Assembly: GCA_026014545.1 (NCBI GenBank)
Contig: JAOZIH010000005.1
Span: 1 to 64,000 of the forward strand
Direction: 5' to 3'
DNA from: Candidatus Bathyarchaeota archaeon
GTDB taxonomy: Archaea; Thermoproteota; Bathyarchaeia; Bathyarchaeales; Bathycorpusculaceae
DNA length: 64,000 nt
In this document: piece by piece, positions 48,303 to 57,747 of the stretch
Numbering within the stretch: the stretch's first letter is position 1
How the letters are laid out: the number at the start of each line of letters is the position of its first letter
Made by a program: the position numbers and the translations under genes
The notes under the pieces: model-generated
What the model was told of the DNA's origin: nothing
What the model saw: only the letters and a program-made list of their open reading frames with translations
Databases searched by the model: none

Positions 48303-48373
48303 CTACTAAATGTTAAATTATTGAAGTTTTTAGGCGACAGAAATTTAAGTATGTCTGTGCTTAACAGATAGTT

Positions 48374-48715
48374 ATGTCAGACAAGCTTGCCGAGTACCTT
48401 ACAAACTATATTCAGGAAAGAATTGGCGTATACAAAAAATACATTATAGCTGCCTTCAACAGCAAAGACCACTGTATCTGGTATCTAGAAAGTAGTGCAG
48501 GTATGCCTGTGCCTTCATCTGACCTGAAAAACTGTGAGCTCCTAAGAGACGCTAAAATCTTCACAGAAGACACGCGCATATCGCGAAATGGTCGTAACAT
48601 CTACAAAGTTTTCTGCTTAACAGAATTCGGCAAGCAACTTGCAAAAGCAATTATGAAAGAGAACCAGATGCCTGAAATCGAAGAACTTGTTACTGATGAA
48701 GCAGCCAAAAAATAG
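48374..48715 (+). CDS. Small hypothetical protein, possibly winged-helix
   Basis: The 113-aa protein has helices at both ends and a centre with NCELLRDAKIFTEDTRISRN, then GRNIYKVFCLTEFGKQLAKA, a helix-turn-strand pattern like the recognition helix, wing and closing helix of winged-helix regulators. It could be a one-domain transcription factor, but the similarity is weak. ATG start; the gene follows tRNA-Pro by about 70 bases. The gap 48716-48994 upstream of hppA shows only an A/T-rich promoter-like region. Confidence 0.65.
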   Translation: MSDKLAEYLTNYIQERIGVYKKYIIAAFNSKDHCIWYLESSAGMPVPSSDLKNCELLRDAKIFTEDTRISRNGRNIYKVFCLTEFGKQLAKAIMKENQMPEIEELVTDEAAKK

Positions 48716-48994
48716 AATGGAGCACGGCACAAAATTAACCTGCTCGAACTCTTTGTAAGCTGTAAAGCGGAAAAGTATCGTTTTCTTCTTTTTACAATAT
48801 CTTGTCCTATGGCATGTGCTCAACTGGCTCTTTAATTATTTTGTGACATTTATCTCTGTAATTTTCGAAGATTCCATTCCATTTATGCGAATTAACTACA
48901 CAAAAGTTTAAATCCAATGTTGATAATTTGCGTGAGTCGTTTAAAAATTAAAAATTAAACAGCAAATAATCCAATACGCAAGTGAGGTCTTTCA

Positions 48995-51900
48995 ATGGCT
49001 AATGTGCTATCCCCCTTGGAATATGGAGCACTATATGCAGTTGTAGGCATCGCGATAGTAGCGCTCGCTTATGCCTTCTTTCTTCGAAGGCGAATACTTA
49101 AGGAACCCACCGCAACTGGCCGCGTAAAAGAAGTCTGGGAAGGCATACGCGCCGGAGCAAATGCATACTTGCGCGTTCAATTCAAATCCATGCTGCTGCT
49201 GATAGGCTTCTTGGCAATCTTCCTTTACTTTTCCGCCTCGCTTGACAATAGCCCACTATTTGTAGCAATCGGGCGTGTCGGCGCCTTCCTCATGGGCACC
49301 TTCTTCTCTGCTATGGTCGGCTACATCGGTATGAACATGGCTGTCCAAGGCAGCATACGGGTCGCTGAGGCTTCAAAGAAGGGATTCCGTGAAGCGCTCA
49401 AAGTTGCATACCGCACAGGCACAATAACCGGCATGCTCACTGACGGCTTAGGTTTGCTCGGCGGCGTAGCTATCTTCCTCATATACGTTGACCATTCCCC
49501 TGAAGTGCTATTGGGCTTCGGCTTTGGCGGAACACTATTGGCGCTTTTCATGCGTGTCGGCGGCGGCATCTACACAAAAGCCGCTGACGTAGGCGCCGAC
49601 CTCGTAGGCAAAGTTGAACGCGGCGTCCCAGAAGACGACCCGAGAAACGCTGCGGTGGTCGCTGACCTCGTAGGCGATAACGTAGGCGACTGCGCAGGTA
49701 TGGCCGCAGACATCTTCGAATCCTACGAAGTAACCATGGTTTCAGCGCTCATACTTGGTTTAGCCATCGCTACCCAAGGACCAATTTTTGAGGCAAAATG
49801 GATTGTTTTCCCCATTCTCGTACGTGGCATCGGTGTAATCAGCACACTCATCGGCACTTACATGGTGGCTAAATGGCCTGACAAGCTAACGAAAGGCGAC
49901 GCATTCAAAGCCATGGATCTATCCTACGACCTATCAAGCGCCATTTCTGCGGCAAGCTTTCTTGTTCTATCAATCTTCTATGTGAATGACATACGCGTGT
50001 TCCTCGCAACCACCGTAGGCATAATCCTTGCAATAAGCTTCAATAAACTTGCAGACCACTTTACCAGCCCAAGCAGAAACCCCGTTGACGGCGTAGCAAA
50101 ATCAAGCAAGACAGGACCAGCAACTGTAATTTTGCAGGGTCTCGCACTAGGCTTCGAAAGCACCGTTTGGACAATATTTCTCGTCGCATTAACCATAGTC
50201 ATCTCTATGCTAATCTGGTCTGGCGCCGGCTTCCTGTTCGCATCTTATGGCATAGCTTTGGCGGGCATAGGTATGCTAACGCAGACAGGAAACAACGTTG
50301 CCATGGACACTTTCGGACCAATCGTGGATAATGCGAATGGCATAGGCGAAATGGCTGGCCTACAGGGCAACTCAAGGAAGATCCTCGCAGACTTGGATGC
50401 CTCAGGAAACACAACAAAGTCTGTGACGAAAGCCATCGCCATTGCTTCAGCCGTTGTAGCCGCAATCTCGCTGTTCTCATCTTTCACAGAAACTGTGCAT
50501 GTGAGCCTAGACATCGCGGCTGACCCGCTGGTCTTCGTCGGTCTACTAATAGGCGGCGCGCTACCATTCCTGTTCAGTTTCATATCCATAAGAGCCGTAG
50601 GCAGAGCAGCGGGCAAAATCATCGAAGAAGTACGAAAGCAATTCCGCATACCTGGCGTAATGGAAGGCACCAAGCTGCCTGACTACGCCAAAGTCGTAGG
50701 CATATGCACAGCTGCAGCGCAAAGAGAACTTGCAAGCATAGCTATCATCGCAATACTAACGCCTCTAGCCGTAGGCCTAATACTTAGCCCATCAGCATGG
50801 GGCGGTTTCCTTGCAGGAGTAATCCTGACAGGCCAGCTACTTGCCGTTTTCATGGCGAACTCCGGCGGAGCTTGGGATAACGCTAAGAAAAAGATTGAAG
50901 ACGGCTACTATGGCGGCAAAGGTTCAGAAAGCCACAAAGCCTCAGTCATTGGCGACACCGTCGGCGATCCCTTGAAGGATACAGCTGGTCCCGCGCTAAA
51001 CCCAATGATTAAAGTCATAAACCTTGTATCTCTCCTCTTTGCGGCTTCGATACTTGCGTTGAAGAACAGTTTCCTTGTTCAAGTGCCCATACTTAACGTG
51101 GAAATTCCAGTTGCAGCAACAGCGCTTGCCGTCGTTCTAATCGTATTGATAGGCGTAGCAATCGTTTACAGTAAGCGGGAAACAAAAGAGGAGGAGCAAG
51201 TTCGAGATATAGACGCGCCAATATTCGAAAATGTCATTGTTAATCCAAATCCTGTGGCGGCTAATACCCTTTTCACATTAAGCGGTGTTCTTGATGACTC
51301 AAGGACAGGTGGCTCGCGGATCGTTTCAGCAGAATATAGCTTTGATGGCGCTTTATGGTTCCCGATGGCTGCTGAAGATGGTCAGTTGGACACGCAGCTT
51401 GAGCGGTTAGCCGCGAAAACCCTGATTGAAAAACCGGGTATATACCCGCTCATAGTGCGTGGCGCAGATGAAATGGGTAATGTAACTGCACAGGAATGCG
51501 GGGTAATCATTGTTTACGACCCAAATGTAGGTTCAGCAATCGGCGAGGGCTGGATTGAGTCTCCTGAGGGCGCGTACACAGAAAAGCCGCAAGCCAAAGG
51601 CAAAGCTACCTTCCAATTCACCGTCGGATACCAAAAAGATACAGGTGCCCCCGTGGGTCAGGCTGAATTTGTATTTCCAGCAGCCGAATTAACTTTCAGA
51701 AGCGAACGGCTCGAATGGCTAGTAATCACCGAGGACAAAATCCACTTAACGGGAACAGGTTTGCTTAATGGTGCAAAAGAATGTGCCTTCGCGCTAATTG
51801 CAATACCCGCTAAAACCGCAGAAATCAAACCGGCCAAATTCCGACTGACCCTATGGGAAAAACCGACAGGCAAAGTGCTCTACGACAGCGACTTAGGTAA

Positions 51901-52024
51901 TCCTGATAGCGCTTACCCAATAACGAAAGTTGCTGGCGGAAACATAACCATTGAATCAAAAACGCAGACAACTGGCAAAAAGAAATCCCGCAAAGCAAAT
52001 AGTGCCAACCAAAATACAAGTTAA
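48995..52024 (+). CDS. hppA: K+-independent proton-pumping membrane pyrophosphatase with a long C-terminal extracytoplasmic-type extension
   Basis: The first 725 residues are a complete membrane pyrophosphatase with about 16 transmembrane helices. Catalytic loops are DVGADLVGKVE (about 196-206), PEDDPRN and ADLVGDNVGDC, and late GDTVGDPLKDTAGPALN. The motif GNTTKSVTKA (about 470) has Lys and Thr at the two positions that mark K+-independent H+-pumps. Unlike known members (about 680-770 aa) it then continues for about 275 residues: an Ig-like module (about 740-835, VIVNPNPVAANTLFTLSGVL) and a beta module (about 845-985) reminiscent of post-COAP-1 domains (GEGWIESPEGAY, then GTGLLNGAKECAFALIAI). 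The ATG has GAGGT upstream. Confidence 0.93.
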   Translation: MANVLSPLEYGALYAVVGIAIVALAYAFFLRRRILKEPTATGRVKEVWEGIRAGANAYLRVQFKSMLLLIGFLAIFLYFSASLDNSPLFVAIGRVGAFLMGTFFSAMVGYIGMNMAVQGSIRVAEASKKGFREALKVAYRTGTITGMLTDGLGLLGGVAIFLIYVDHSPEVLLGFGFGGTLLALFMRVGGGIYTKAADVGADLVGKVERGVPEDDPRNAAVVADLVGDNVGDCAGMAADIFESYEVTMVSALILGLAIATQGPIFEAKWIVFPILVRGIGVISTLIGTYMVAKWPDKLTKGDAFKAMDLSYDLSSAISAASFLVLSIFYVNDIRVFLATTVGIILAISFNKLADHFTSPSRNPVDGVAKSSKTGPATVILQGLALGFESTVWTIFLVALTIVISMLIWSGAGFLFASYGIALAGIGMLTQTGNNVAMDTFGPIVDNANGIGEMAGLQGNSRKILADLDASGNTTKSVTKAIAIASAVVAAISLFSSFTETVHVSLDIAADPLVFVGLLIGGALPFLFSFISIRAVGRAAGKIIEEVRKQFRIPGVMEGTKLPDYAKVVGICTAAAQRELASIAIIAILTPLAVGLILSPSAWGGFLAGVILTGQLLAVFMANSGGAWDNAKKKIEDGYYGGKGSESHKASVIGDTVGDPLKDTAGPALNPMIKVINLVSLLFAASILALKNSFLVQVPILNVEIPVAATALAVVLIVLIGVAIVYSKRETKEEEQVRDIDAPIFENVIVNPNPVAANTLFTLSGVLDDSRTGGSRIVSAEYSFDGALWFPMAAEDGQLDTQLERLAAKTLIEKPGIYPLIVRGADEMGNVTAQECGVIIVYDPNVGSAIGEGWIESPEGAYTEKPQAKGKATFQFTVGYQKDTGAPVGQAEFVFPAAELTFRSERLEWLVITEDKIHLTGTGLLNGAKECAFALIAIPAKTAEIKPAKFRLTLWEKPTGKVLYDSDLGNPDSAYPITKVAGGNITIESKTQTTGKKKSRKANSANQNTS

Positions 52025-52161
52025 AAATCTGAAAAAGCCAAAATTGCGACCAATAGAAATCTCCATTTTATCTTTTATACATCTCTTAGTTTAGAAAAAG
52101 GGCAGTAGTGCTTTACAGATGCACTTTGTTCTCCCGTAACTAAGATAATGAGAGCTTAGGT

Positions 52162-54141
52162 TTACAATAGAAGTGTCAATATTCGAAATGCAATTCCACC
52201 TAAGAGTATCGCGAATATTATTTCAAACAATGTTATAGTCAGCGCTTTTTTCCAGCCGAACTCCTTGACCAGCGCCGCTATGGTTGCTATACACGGTATA
52301 TAGAACATTGCTACTAAAGTGAAAACAACCATCTGCATTGGCGTCAGCGCTTCGGCGAAGTTAGTTGTTCCTAGAAGCGTTGCCAGCATCACTAGTGCTA
52401 GCTCTTTGCGCAGTATACCAAATATCAGCGTTATCCCTGTGATAGCTGGCAAGCCTATCCAAGCTACCGTTATAGGGCTGAGCGCTGCGGCTATGGGCTC
52501 TAGCAATCCTGCAACTTCAGCAAGCTTCAACGCAAAGCTACCTGCAATTATTAGTGGAAAGGCTATCTTTATGAATTCAGCCACTCTGAACCAGGTCTGC
52601 TTTAGGATAGTTTTCATGTGCGGCCAGCGGTAGTCATGCATCTCCATGATTAGCGCCGTCGGCTCTCCAGGAACGACTTTGAACGCCAATCGTCCCAGCA
52701 GGAAGATTATTAGGAAGTTGAAGAGATAGAGTGCCAGCGCCCAGTGAATGCCTAGAAAGTTGCCTACAAGCCCCAGTATGATTACGGTGGTTGCAGCGCA
52801 TGGCACAAGAGTCGTGACGAACGCGGCAAGTAGCCTCTCTCGTTGTGTTTCCATTATTCTGCATCCTAAGCAGGCGGGTACATTGCAGCCGAAGCCGAGC
52901 ATGATGGGGATGAAAGCTTTCCCATGCAAACCCATTTTATGCATGATGTTGTCCATTAGGAATGCGATGCGGCTTAGGTATCCTGAGTTCTCGAGAAAGT
53001 AGAGTATGAGATAAAAAGGGATTATGTAGGGCAAGACTATTGTGATGCCTGCGATTAGCCCTTCCATGACGCCGCCCCAAACTAATGCGCCAATAATTCC
53101 CGTTCCGAAAGCGCTGCGCACAAGCGGCTCTAAGCCATAGAGTAAATCACTAAGTACGCTTGAGGTTACGTCTCCAAAGGTAAAGATGCCGTAGAAAACT
53201 AGTACAAGCGAAAAAATCATTGTTAGGTAGCCGGTGATTTTGTGAGTTGTAAAACTATGCACGCGTTCGCCTATGGTGGGCTTTATAGGCGGCACCATTG
53301 TTTGCACTGCTCTTGCTATGCAGCCAGCCGCTTCGTATCTCTCAGAGGTTATCACAGTTGAGCATCCGTGGCCATGGAGCTTCTCAATTTCTGATGCAAG
53401 CTTTTTGGCTGTAGCGACTACTTGCGGTGCAACTCGGTTAATCTCTCTTTCTATATCTTCATCCCCTTCCAGCAGCTTGATAGCCGTGTACCGACGTGGA
53501 TAAATAAGTTCAGCGTCTTTCATCGCATCTATGAGTAGACTTATTTTTTCTTCTATCTCTTCCCCATACCTTATCTCGGCTGGTTTTTTATCTGGTGCCT
53601 TTTCGATTATTTCGATGGCTTTCTCTAGGAGTTTGTCAATGCCTACGCCTTTAACCGCGATTGTTGGCACGACGGGTACTCCCAAAATCTGCTCCATCTT
53701 CTTAATGTCCACATTGATGCCCTTGCTTTTCGCGATGTCCATCTGGTTCAACGCAACTATCATCGGTGTTTCCAGTTCCATAAGCTGTAAAGTGAAGAAG
53801 AGATTTCTCTCGAGCACCGATGCGTCCACAACGTTTATCACAATGTCTGGCTGCTCAACTGCTATGTATTTTCTTGAGACAATCTCCTCCAGCGAATAAG
53901 TGGACAGCGAGTATATTCCCGGCAAATCTACAATGTCTATTGTGTACCCCTTAAACTGAAGCGTTCCTTCTGCCTTTTCAACTGTTTTTCCCGGCCAGTT
54001 ACCTATATGCTGATGCAATCCTGTTAAATGGTTAAAAATCACGGATTTTCCAACATTAGCGTTTCCAGCCAATGCTATCTTAAGGTGCCTTGCTTTCTGG
54101 CTACTACTTTTCTTGTTTAATGGACAAGAGTGGCATGACAT
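52162..54141 (-). CDS. feoB: Ferrous iron transporter FeoB
   Basis: An N-terminal cysteine pair (MSCHSC) precedes the G-domain: GNANVGKS (G1), DLPGIYSLS (G3) and NQMD (G4). Then come a helical GDI-like spacer and the membrane part with the two Gate motifs, the first including GFGCNVPACLGCR. GTP hydrolysis drives or gates Fe2+ import. The ATG at 54141 is chosen over GTG 54150 because AGGTGA is five bases upstream of it. It follows the DtxR-FeoA gene within 15 bases, so both are on one mRNA. No free FeoA gene is present; the FeoA domain sits on the regulator. Confidence 0.96.
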   Translation of the reverse strand: MSCHSCPLNKKSSSQKARHLKIALAGNANVGKSVIFNHLTGLHQHIGNWPGKTVEKAEGTLQFKGYTIDIVDLPGIYSLSTYSLEEIVSRKYIAVEQPDIVINVVDASVLERNLFFTLQLMELETPMIVALNQMDIAKSKGINVDIKKMEQILGVPVVPTIAVKGVGIDKLLEKAIEIIEKAPDKKPAEIRYGEEIEEKISLLIDAMKDAELIYPRRYTAIKLLEGDEDIEREINRVAPQVVATAKKLASEIEKLHGHGCSTVITSERYEAAGCIARAVQTMVPPIKPTIGERVHSFTTHKITGYLTMIFSLVLVFYGIFTFGDVTSSVLSDLLYGLEPLVRSAFGTGIIGALVWGGVMEGLIAGITIVLPYIIPFYLILYFLENSGYLSRIAFLMDNIMHKMGLHGKAFIPIMLGFGCNVPACLGCRIMETQRERLLAAFVTTLVPCAATTVIILGLVGNFLGIHWALALYLFNFLIIFLLGRLAFKVVPGEPTALIMEMHDYRWPHMKTILKQTWFRVAEFIKIAFPLIIAGSFALKLAEVAGLLEPIAAALSPITVAWIGLPAITGITLIFGILRKELALVMLATLLGTTNFAEALTPMQMVVFTLVAMFYIPCIATIAALVKEFGWKKALTITLFEIIFAILLGGIAFRILTLLL

Positions 54142-54153
54142 AAAATTCACCTG

Positions 54154-54879
54154 TTAGTCAGCTACTGGGCTTTCTACTTCTACAAAAATCTTCGAGGCAA
54201 CACCTTTTCCAATGGCAAGTTTTGAATCTCGCACCGCCAGCTCGACGGGCCCTCCAAGCGGCGCAATTCTGACGATGCAGATTCTCGTGCCCGGCGTAAG
54301 CCCCATATCCAAAAGACGCTGAACCATGTTGCGGCCGCCTCTGATGAACGCGATTTTACCGCATTGCCCTTCTTTGAGACTGCTTATGGCAATTAGCCTC
54401 TGATTATGCTTCCCCTCTTCCTCCAAGCCTTTTTCGTGTAGCTGTATGCATTTGGCACAACTTTCTATTTGGAGATTGCAGGGCGGGATCATTTTTCCGT
54501 CGTCTGGGCAGCTGTCAGGATGCCTCAGAAATCTGCACAGCGACTCTTCTGCCTCGTCTGAAAGGGAATGCTCCATTTCGCAAGCTTGACTGTGGACTTT
54601 TTCTTTGTCAATTTTTAAAACATCATGTAAAAAGCGTTCTAGTAAGCGGTGTTTGCGTACTATTTTTTCAGCAATTCGTCGTCCTTCACTTGTTAAGGTT
54701 GTTCCGTGATATGGAGAGTATGTGATGTAGCCTTTGTTGGCGAGTTTTTTCAGCATCTCGGTTACGCTGGCTGGAGCTATCTTTAATGTTTGCGAAATTT
54801 CTGTGGTGCCTACTGCTTTTCCGTTTTGAGACAGTTCATATATTGTTTTTAAGTAGTCTTCACTGCTTTTTTGCGTCAT
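54154..54879 (-). CDS. DtxR/MntR-type metal-dependent repressor with C-terminal FeoA domain
   Basis: The N-terminal winged HTH (residues about 3-65, ISQTLKIAPASVTEMLKKLA) is followed by the metal-binding and dimer domain: HRLLERFLHDVLKID and EMEHSLSDEAEESLCRFL, with His, Glu and Cys ligands. A cysteine cluster CPDDGKMIPPCNLQIESCAK is in the linker. The SH3-like FeoA domain covers about 165-240 (GLTPGTRICIVRIAPLGGPV). Iron-bound protein should repress feoB and itself. Two matching operators lie 12-76 bases upstream of its start. Confidence 0.93.
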   Translation of the reverse strand: MTQKSSEDYLKTIYELSQNGKAVGTTEISQTLKIAPASVTEMLKKLANKGYITYSPYHGTTLTSEGRRIAEKIVRKHRLLERFLHDVLKIDKEKVHSQACEMEHSLSDEAEESLCRFLRHPDSCPDDGKMIPPCNLQIESCAKCIQLHEKGLEEEGKHNQRLIAISSLKEGQCGKIAFIRGGRNMVQRLLDMGLTPGTRICIVRIAPLGGPVELAVRDSKLAIGKGVASKIFVEVESPVAD

Positions 54880-54891
54880 AAGTTCACCAAT

Positions 54892-54907
54892 TTTAGGTGT
54901 GCCTAAA
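54892..54907. promoter_or_regulatory. DtxR-type operator 1
   Basis: TTTAGGTGTGCCTAAA is a palindrome with arms TTTAGG/CCTAAA around four bases. It overlaps the TATA-like TATAATTT (minus strand, about 54905-54912) of the dtxR-feoB operon, so repressor bound here would block the basal factors. Confidence 0.8.
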
Positions 54908-54937
54908 TTATAGGCGTCTCCAGTGATCCTAATAAAC

Positions 54938-54955
54938 TTTTAGGTGCGCCTAAAA
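54938..54955. promoter_or_regulatory. DtxR-type operator 2
   Basis: TTTTAGGTGCGCCTAAAA has perfect 7-bp arms around TGCG. It lies 46 bases upstream of operator 1, in the position of an upstream site, and shares its core. Confidence 0.8.
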
Positions 54956-55089
54956 ACATCTGCAAATCAATTGCAAGTCTAACTAAAAGCTACATTCAAT
55001 TCCTAAGTAATTTAAATTCTAAAAGCTCTAGTAAGGGCTAAATATTTCCAAGTCTATTTCGGTTGCGTCTAAAAGAGGGAACAAACCAG

Positions 55090-56427
55090 ATGGACGACTT
55101 CGCAGACCTATTCATCAAGTTAATAGAAGCAAGCCGCAACCATGAACACTATCGAGATGTAGAGTGCATAAACCTAATTGCCAGCGAAGGCCTCAAATCA
55201 CCAGCCGTAAAGCAAGCGCTCAGCTTAGCCTCTGATTTAGAAGGGCGCTATGCGGAAGGAGAAAACGACTTGGAGGGCCACGTGAAAAAGCGCTATTACC
55301 AAGGCCAAAAGTACATGTCACTTATCGAGAACTACTCCACCGACCTCATGAAAAAACTCTTTAAATGCACATGGGCTGACGTGCGCTTAGTTTCCGGCAC
55401 GCACGCAAACTTGGCTACCTTCAAAGGCTTATCCACCGCGGCTAAAAACAGGAAAATGGTTGTAACCCCGCTAAGCTGCGGAGCACACATCTCTCATGAT
55501 TACGCAGGGCTAGCAGGCTCCGTACTTGGGCTTGAAAACATAAATCATGTTTACAGCATAGAAGAATTCAACATAGATGCCGAGAAATCCGCCGACGTGA
55601 TAAGAGCTGCAAAACCCGGCATTGTAACCTTCGGCGGAAGCCTATTCCTCTTTCCACATCCAGTTAAGGAGCTGAGAGCTGTGGCTGAGGAAGTCGGCGC
55701 TTACGTAGCCTATGATGCATCTCATGTTCTCGGGCTTATCGCAGGCGGCGTCTTCCAAGATCCATTCAGCGAAGGCGTCGACATCATAACCTCTTCAACC
55801 CACAAAACCTTTCCAGGCCCGCAAGGCGGCGTCATACTTGGAAACGCAAAAGATGCACGTATGGAGAAGGCAATAAAGGCGATTCAGTTCGCCATATTCC
55901 CACTAAGCGCTTCAAACACTCACTTGGGCAGGTTGCCTGCGCTGGGCGTGGCCGCGTTGGAGATGAACCTTTTCGGCGCGGAACTGGCGCGGCAAACAGT
56001 AAAGAACGCGCAGACTGCAGGGCAATATCTGTACGAGCATGGCATCAAAGTCCTATGTGAAAAGAAGGGCTTCACACGGTCGCATCAGATAGCCGTGGAC
56101 GTCTGCGACTTCGGCGGCGGCAAAAAAGTGGCGCAAGACCTCGAGGACGCTAACATAATTGTAAACAAAAACCTGTTGCCCTACAATAATCAGAATGACC
56201 GGGATAATCCCTCAGGCTTGAGAATCGGCTTTCAAGACGTGACGAGACGCGGTTTCCGCGAAAGCGACATAAAACACCTATGTGATCTAATGATCAGCGT
56301 AATCAAGGGTAAACGTAAGCCAGCAGAAGTCAAGGAGGACGTCATCGCTTTTAAAAAGGAATTCAACCATGTTAAATACGGCTTTCAAAGCGTGGAAGAA
56401 GCGATAAACTATCTAAAAAAAGCCTAA
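55090..56427 (+). CDS. glyA: Serine hydroxymethyltransferase
   Basis: GlyA interconverts serine and glycine with transfer of a one-carbon unit to tetrahydropterin; archaeal forms use tetrahydromethanopterin. Marks are NLIASEGLKSPAV, EGRYAEG, SGTHANLATFKGL, and the PLP lysine in TSSTHKTFPGPQGGVI. The length and sequence style are those of archaeal SHMT. The ATG at 55090 has GAGGG upstream; the TTG at 55063 is not needed. serA follows 44 bases later on the same strand, so the two make a serine-glycine operon. Confidence 0.95.
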   Translation: MDDFADLFIKLIEASRNHEHYRDVECINLIASEGLKSPAVKQALSLASDLEGRYAEGENDLEGHVKKRYYQGQKYMSLIENYSTDLMKKLFKCTWADVRLVSGTHANLATFKGLSTAAKNRKMVVTPLSCGAHISHDYAGLAGSVLGLENINHVYSIEEFNIDAEKSADVIRAAKPGIVTFGGSLFLFPHPVKELRAVAEEVGAYVAYDASHVLGLIAGGVFQDPFSEGVDIITSSTHKTFPGPQGGVILGNAKDARMEKAIKAIQFAIFPLSASNTHLGRLPALGVAALEMNLFGAELARQTVKNAQTAGQYLYEHGIKVLCEKKGFTRSHQIAVDVCDFGGGKKVAQDLEDANIIVNKNLLPYNNQNDRDNPSGLRIGFQDVTRRGFRESDIKHLCDLMISVIKGKRKPAEVKEDVIAFKKEFNHVKYGFQSVEEAINYLKKA

Positions 56428-56471
56428 AATAAACCGCGATGTGCCTAATTAAATAAAGGAAAGTACAAAAG

Positions 56472-57656
56472 ATGAAAGTCCTATTGAACGATGGGTTAGA
56501 GCAAGAAGGCATACAATTATTCGAAGCGTTTGGAATAAAAACAGACACAAATAAACGCGATTCAAACCAATTGATTAAAGACATCGGCGACTTCGACGCC
56601 TTGATTGTAAGAAGCGCCACAAAAGTCACACGCGACATCATAGAGGCAGGCGCTAAAGGCAAGCTAAAGATAATCGGGCGCGCCGGTGTTGGTTATGATA
56701 ACATTGATGTGGCTGCGGCGTCGGAAAACGGCATCGTTGTGAAGTCAGCGCCTTACGGAAACACAAACGCCGTGGCAGAATTAACAATCCTCCTAATGCT
56801 GGACATCTCAAGACATGTTTCGCAAGCCCATCACTCACTGAAAAACGGCATATGGGAAAAAGCCCGATTCAGAGGAAACGAGCTTTCCCACAAAACATTA
56901 GGCATCCTCGGCTGCGGAAAAATCGGGCAGCGGGTTGCTGAAATAGCTCGCCGCGGCTTCGACATGGAAATCATCGGCTACGACGTGAGACCCTGCTATA
57001 ATACAATCATAAAATTCATGTCCAAAGAAGAAGTGCTATCAAAGGCCGACTACGTGAGCATCCACACAGGAGGCACCGACGTCATAGTAGGCGAAAAAGA
57101 GCTTCGGTTAATGAAGCAAACAGCCTACCTCATCAACACCTCAAGAGGCGCAAACGTTGACGAGGAAGCATTGTACCGTGCGCTGAAGGAAAAACGCATT
57201 GCCGGCGCGGCGCTCGATGTTTATGCAGAGGAGCCTAAGGTTAACGGTGCAGAATTCAAGAGCAAACTACAAGAGCTTGACAACGTCATTTTCAGCTCGC
57301 ATTTAGGCGCTTCAACCATCGAAGCCCAAAAAGAAACATCTATCGAAATCGCCCGCGCTGTAGCAGGCTATCTGCTGGGCGGAGACTTCGTAAACGCAGT
57401 GAATGCAGGCGAAAGCATAGAGCTCGAAGAAAAACCAGTCTACACCCTATTTATTCATCATCGAGACGTTCCAGGTGTATTCGCCAAAATCGACAAGGTC
57501 TTAGCCGATAACAACATAAACATCCGCGCAAACTACTCTAGGCAAATTGGAAGCGGCGGCTACGCCGTTTCAGTTTACGTCCTACATCAACGCGTAACGC
57601 CCGAGATAATAGCGACACTGAAAAAAATCGAGAATGTCTGCAGCGTGAAAACATAA
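56472..57656 (+). CDS. serA: D-3-phosphoglycerate dehydrogenase
   Basis: It oxidises 3-phosphoglycerate, the first step of serine synthesis. The nucleotide-binding motif is GILGCGKIGQRVAEIARRGF (about residues 143-162), with GRAGVGYDNID before it and INTSRGANVDEEAL, DVYAEEP and FSSHLGAST after it. A C-terminal ACT domain starts near residue 320 (YTLFIHHRDVPGVFAKIDKV) and may bind serine for feedback control. The ASB domain of long SerA proteins is missing, so this is the short form. It follows glyA. Confidence 0.92.
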   Translation: MKVLLNDGLEQEGIQLFEAFGIKTDTNKRDSNQLIKDIGDFDALIVRSATKVTRDIIEAGAKGKLKIIGRAGVGYDNIDVAAASENGIVVKSAPYGNTNAVAELTILLMLDISRHVSQAHHSLKNGIWEKARFRGNELSHKTLGILGCGKIGQRVAEIARRGFDMEIIGYDVRPCYNTIIKFMSKEEVLSKADYVSIHTGGTDVIVGEKELRLMKQTAYLINTSRGANVDEEALYRALKEKRIAGAALDVYAEEPKVNGAEFKSKLQELDNVIFSSHLGASTIEAQKETSIEIARAVAGYLLGGDFVNAVNAGESIELEEKPVYTLFIHHRDVPGVFAKIDKVLADNNINIRANYSRQIGSGGYAVSVYVLHQRVTPEIIATLKKIENVCSVKT

Positions 57657-57747
57657 CGGCGCCGAAACAAACCTACAAAAAGGAATACAGACTCTTCCAA
57701 TTTCTCATAATAAAAAACTGCAAAGCTTGACGCTTTGCTTCTTATGT

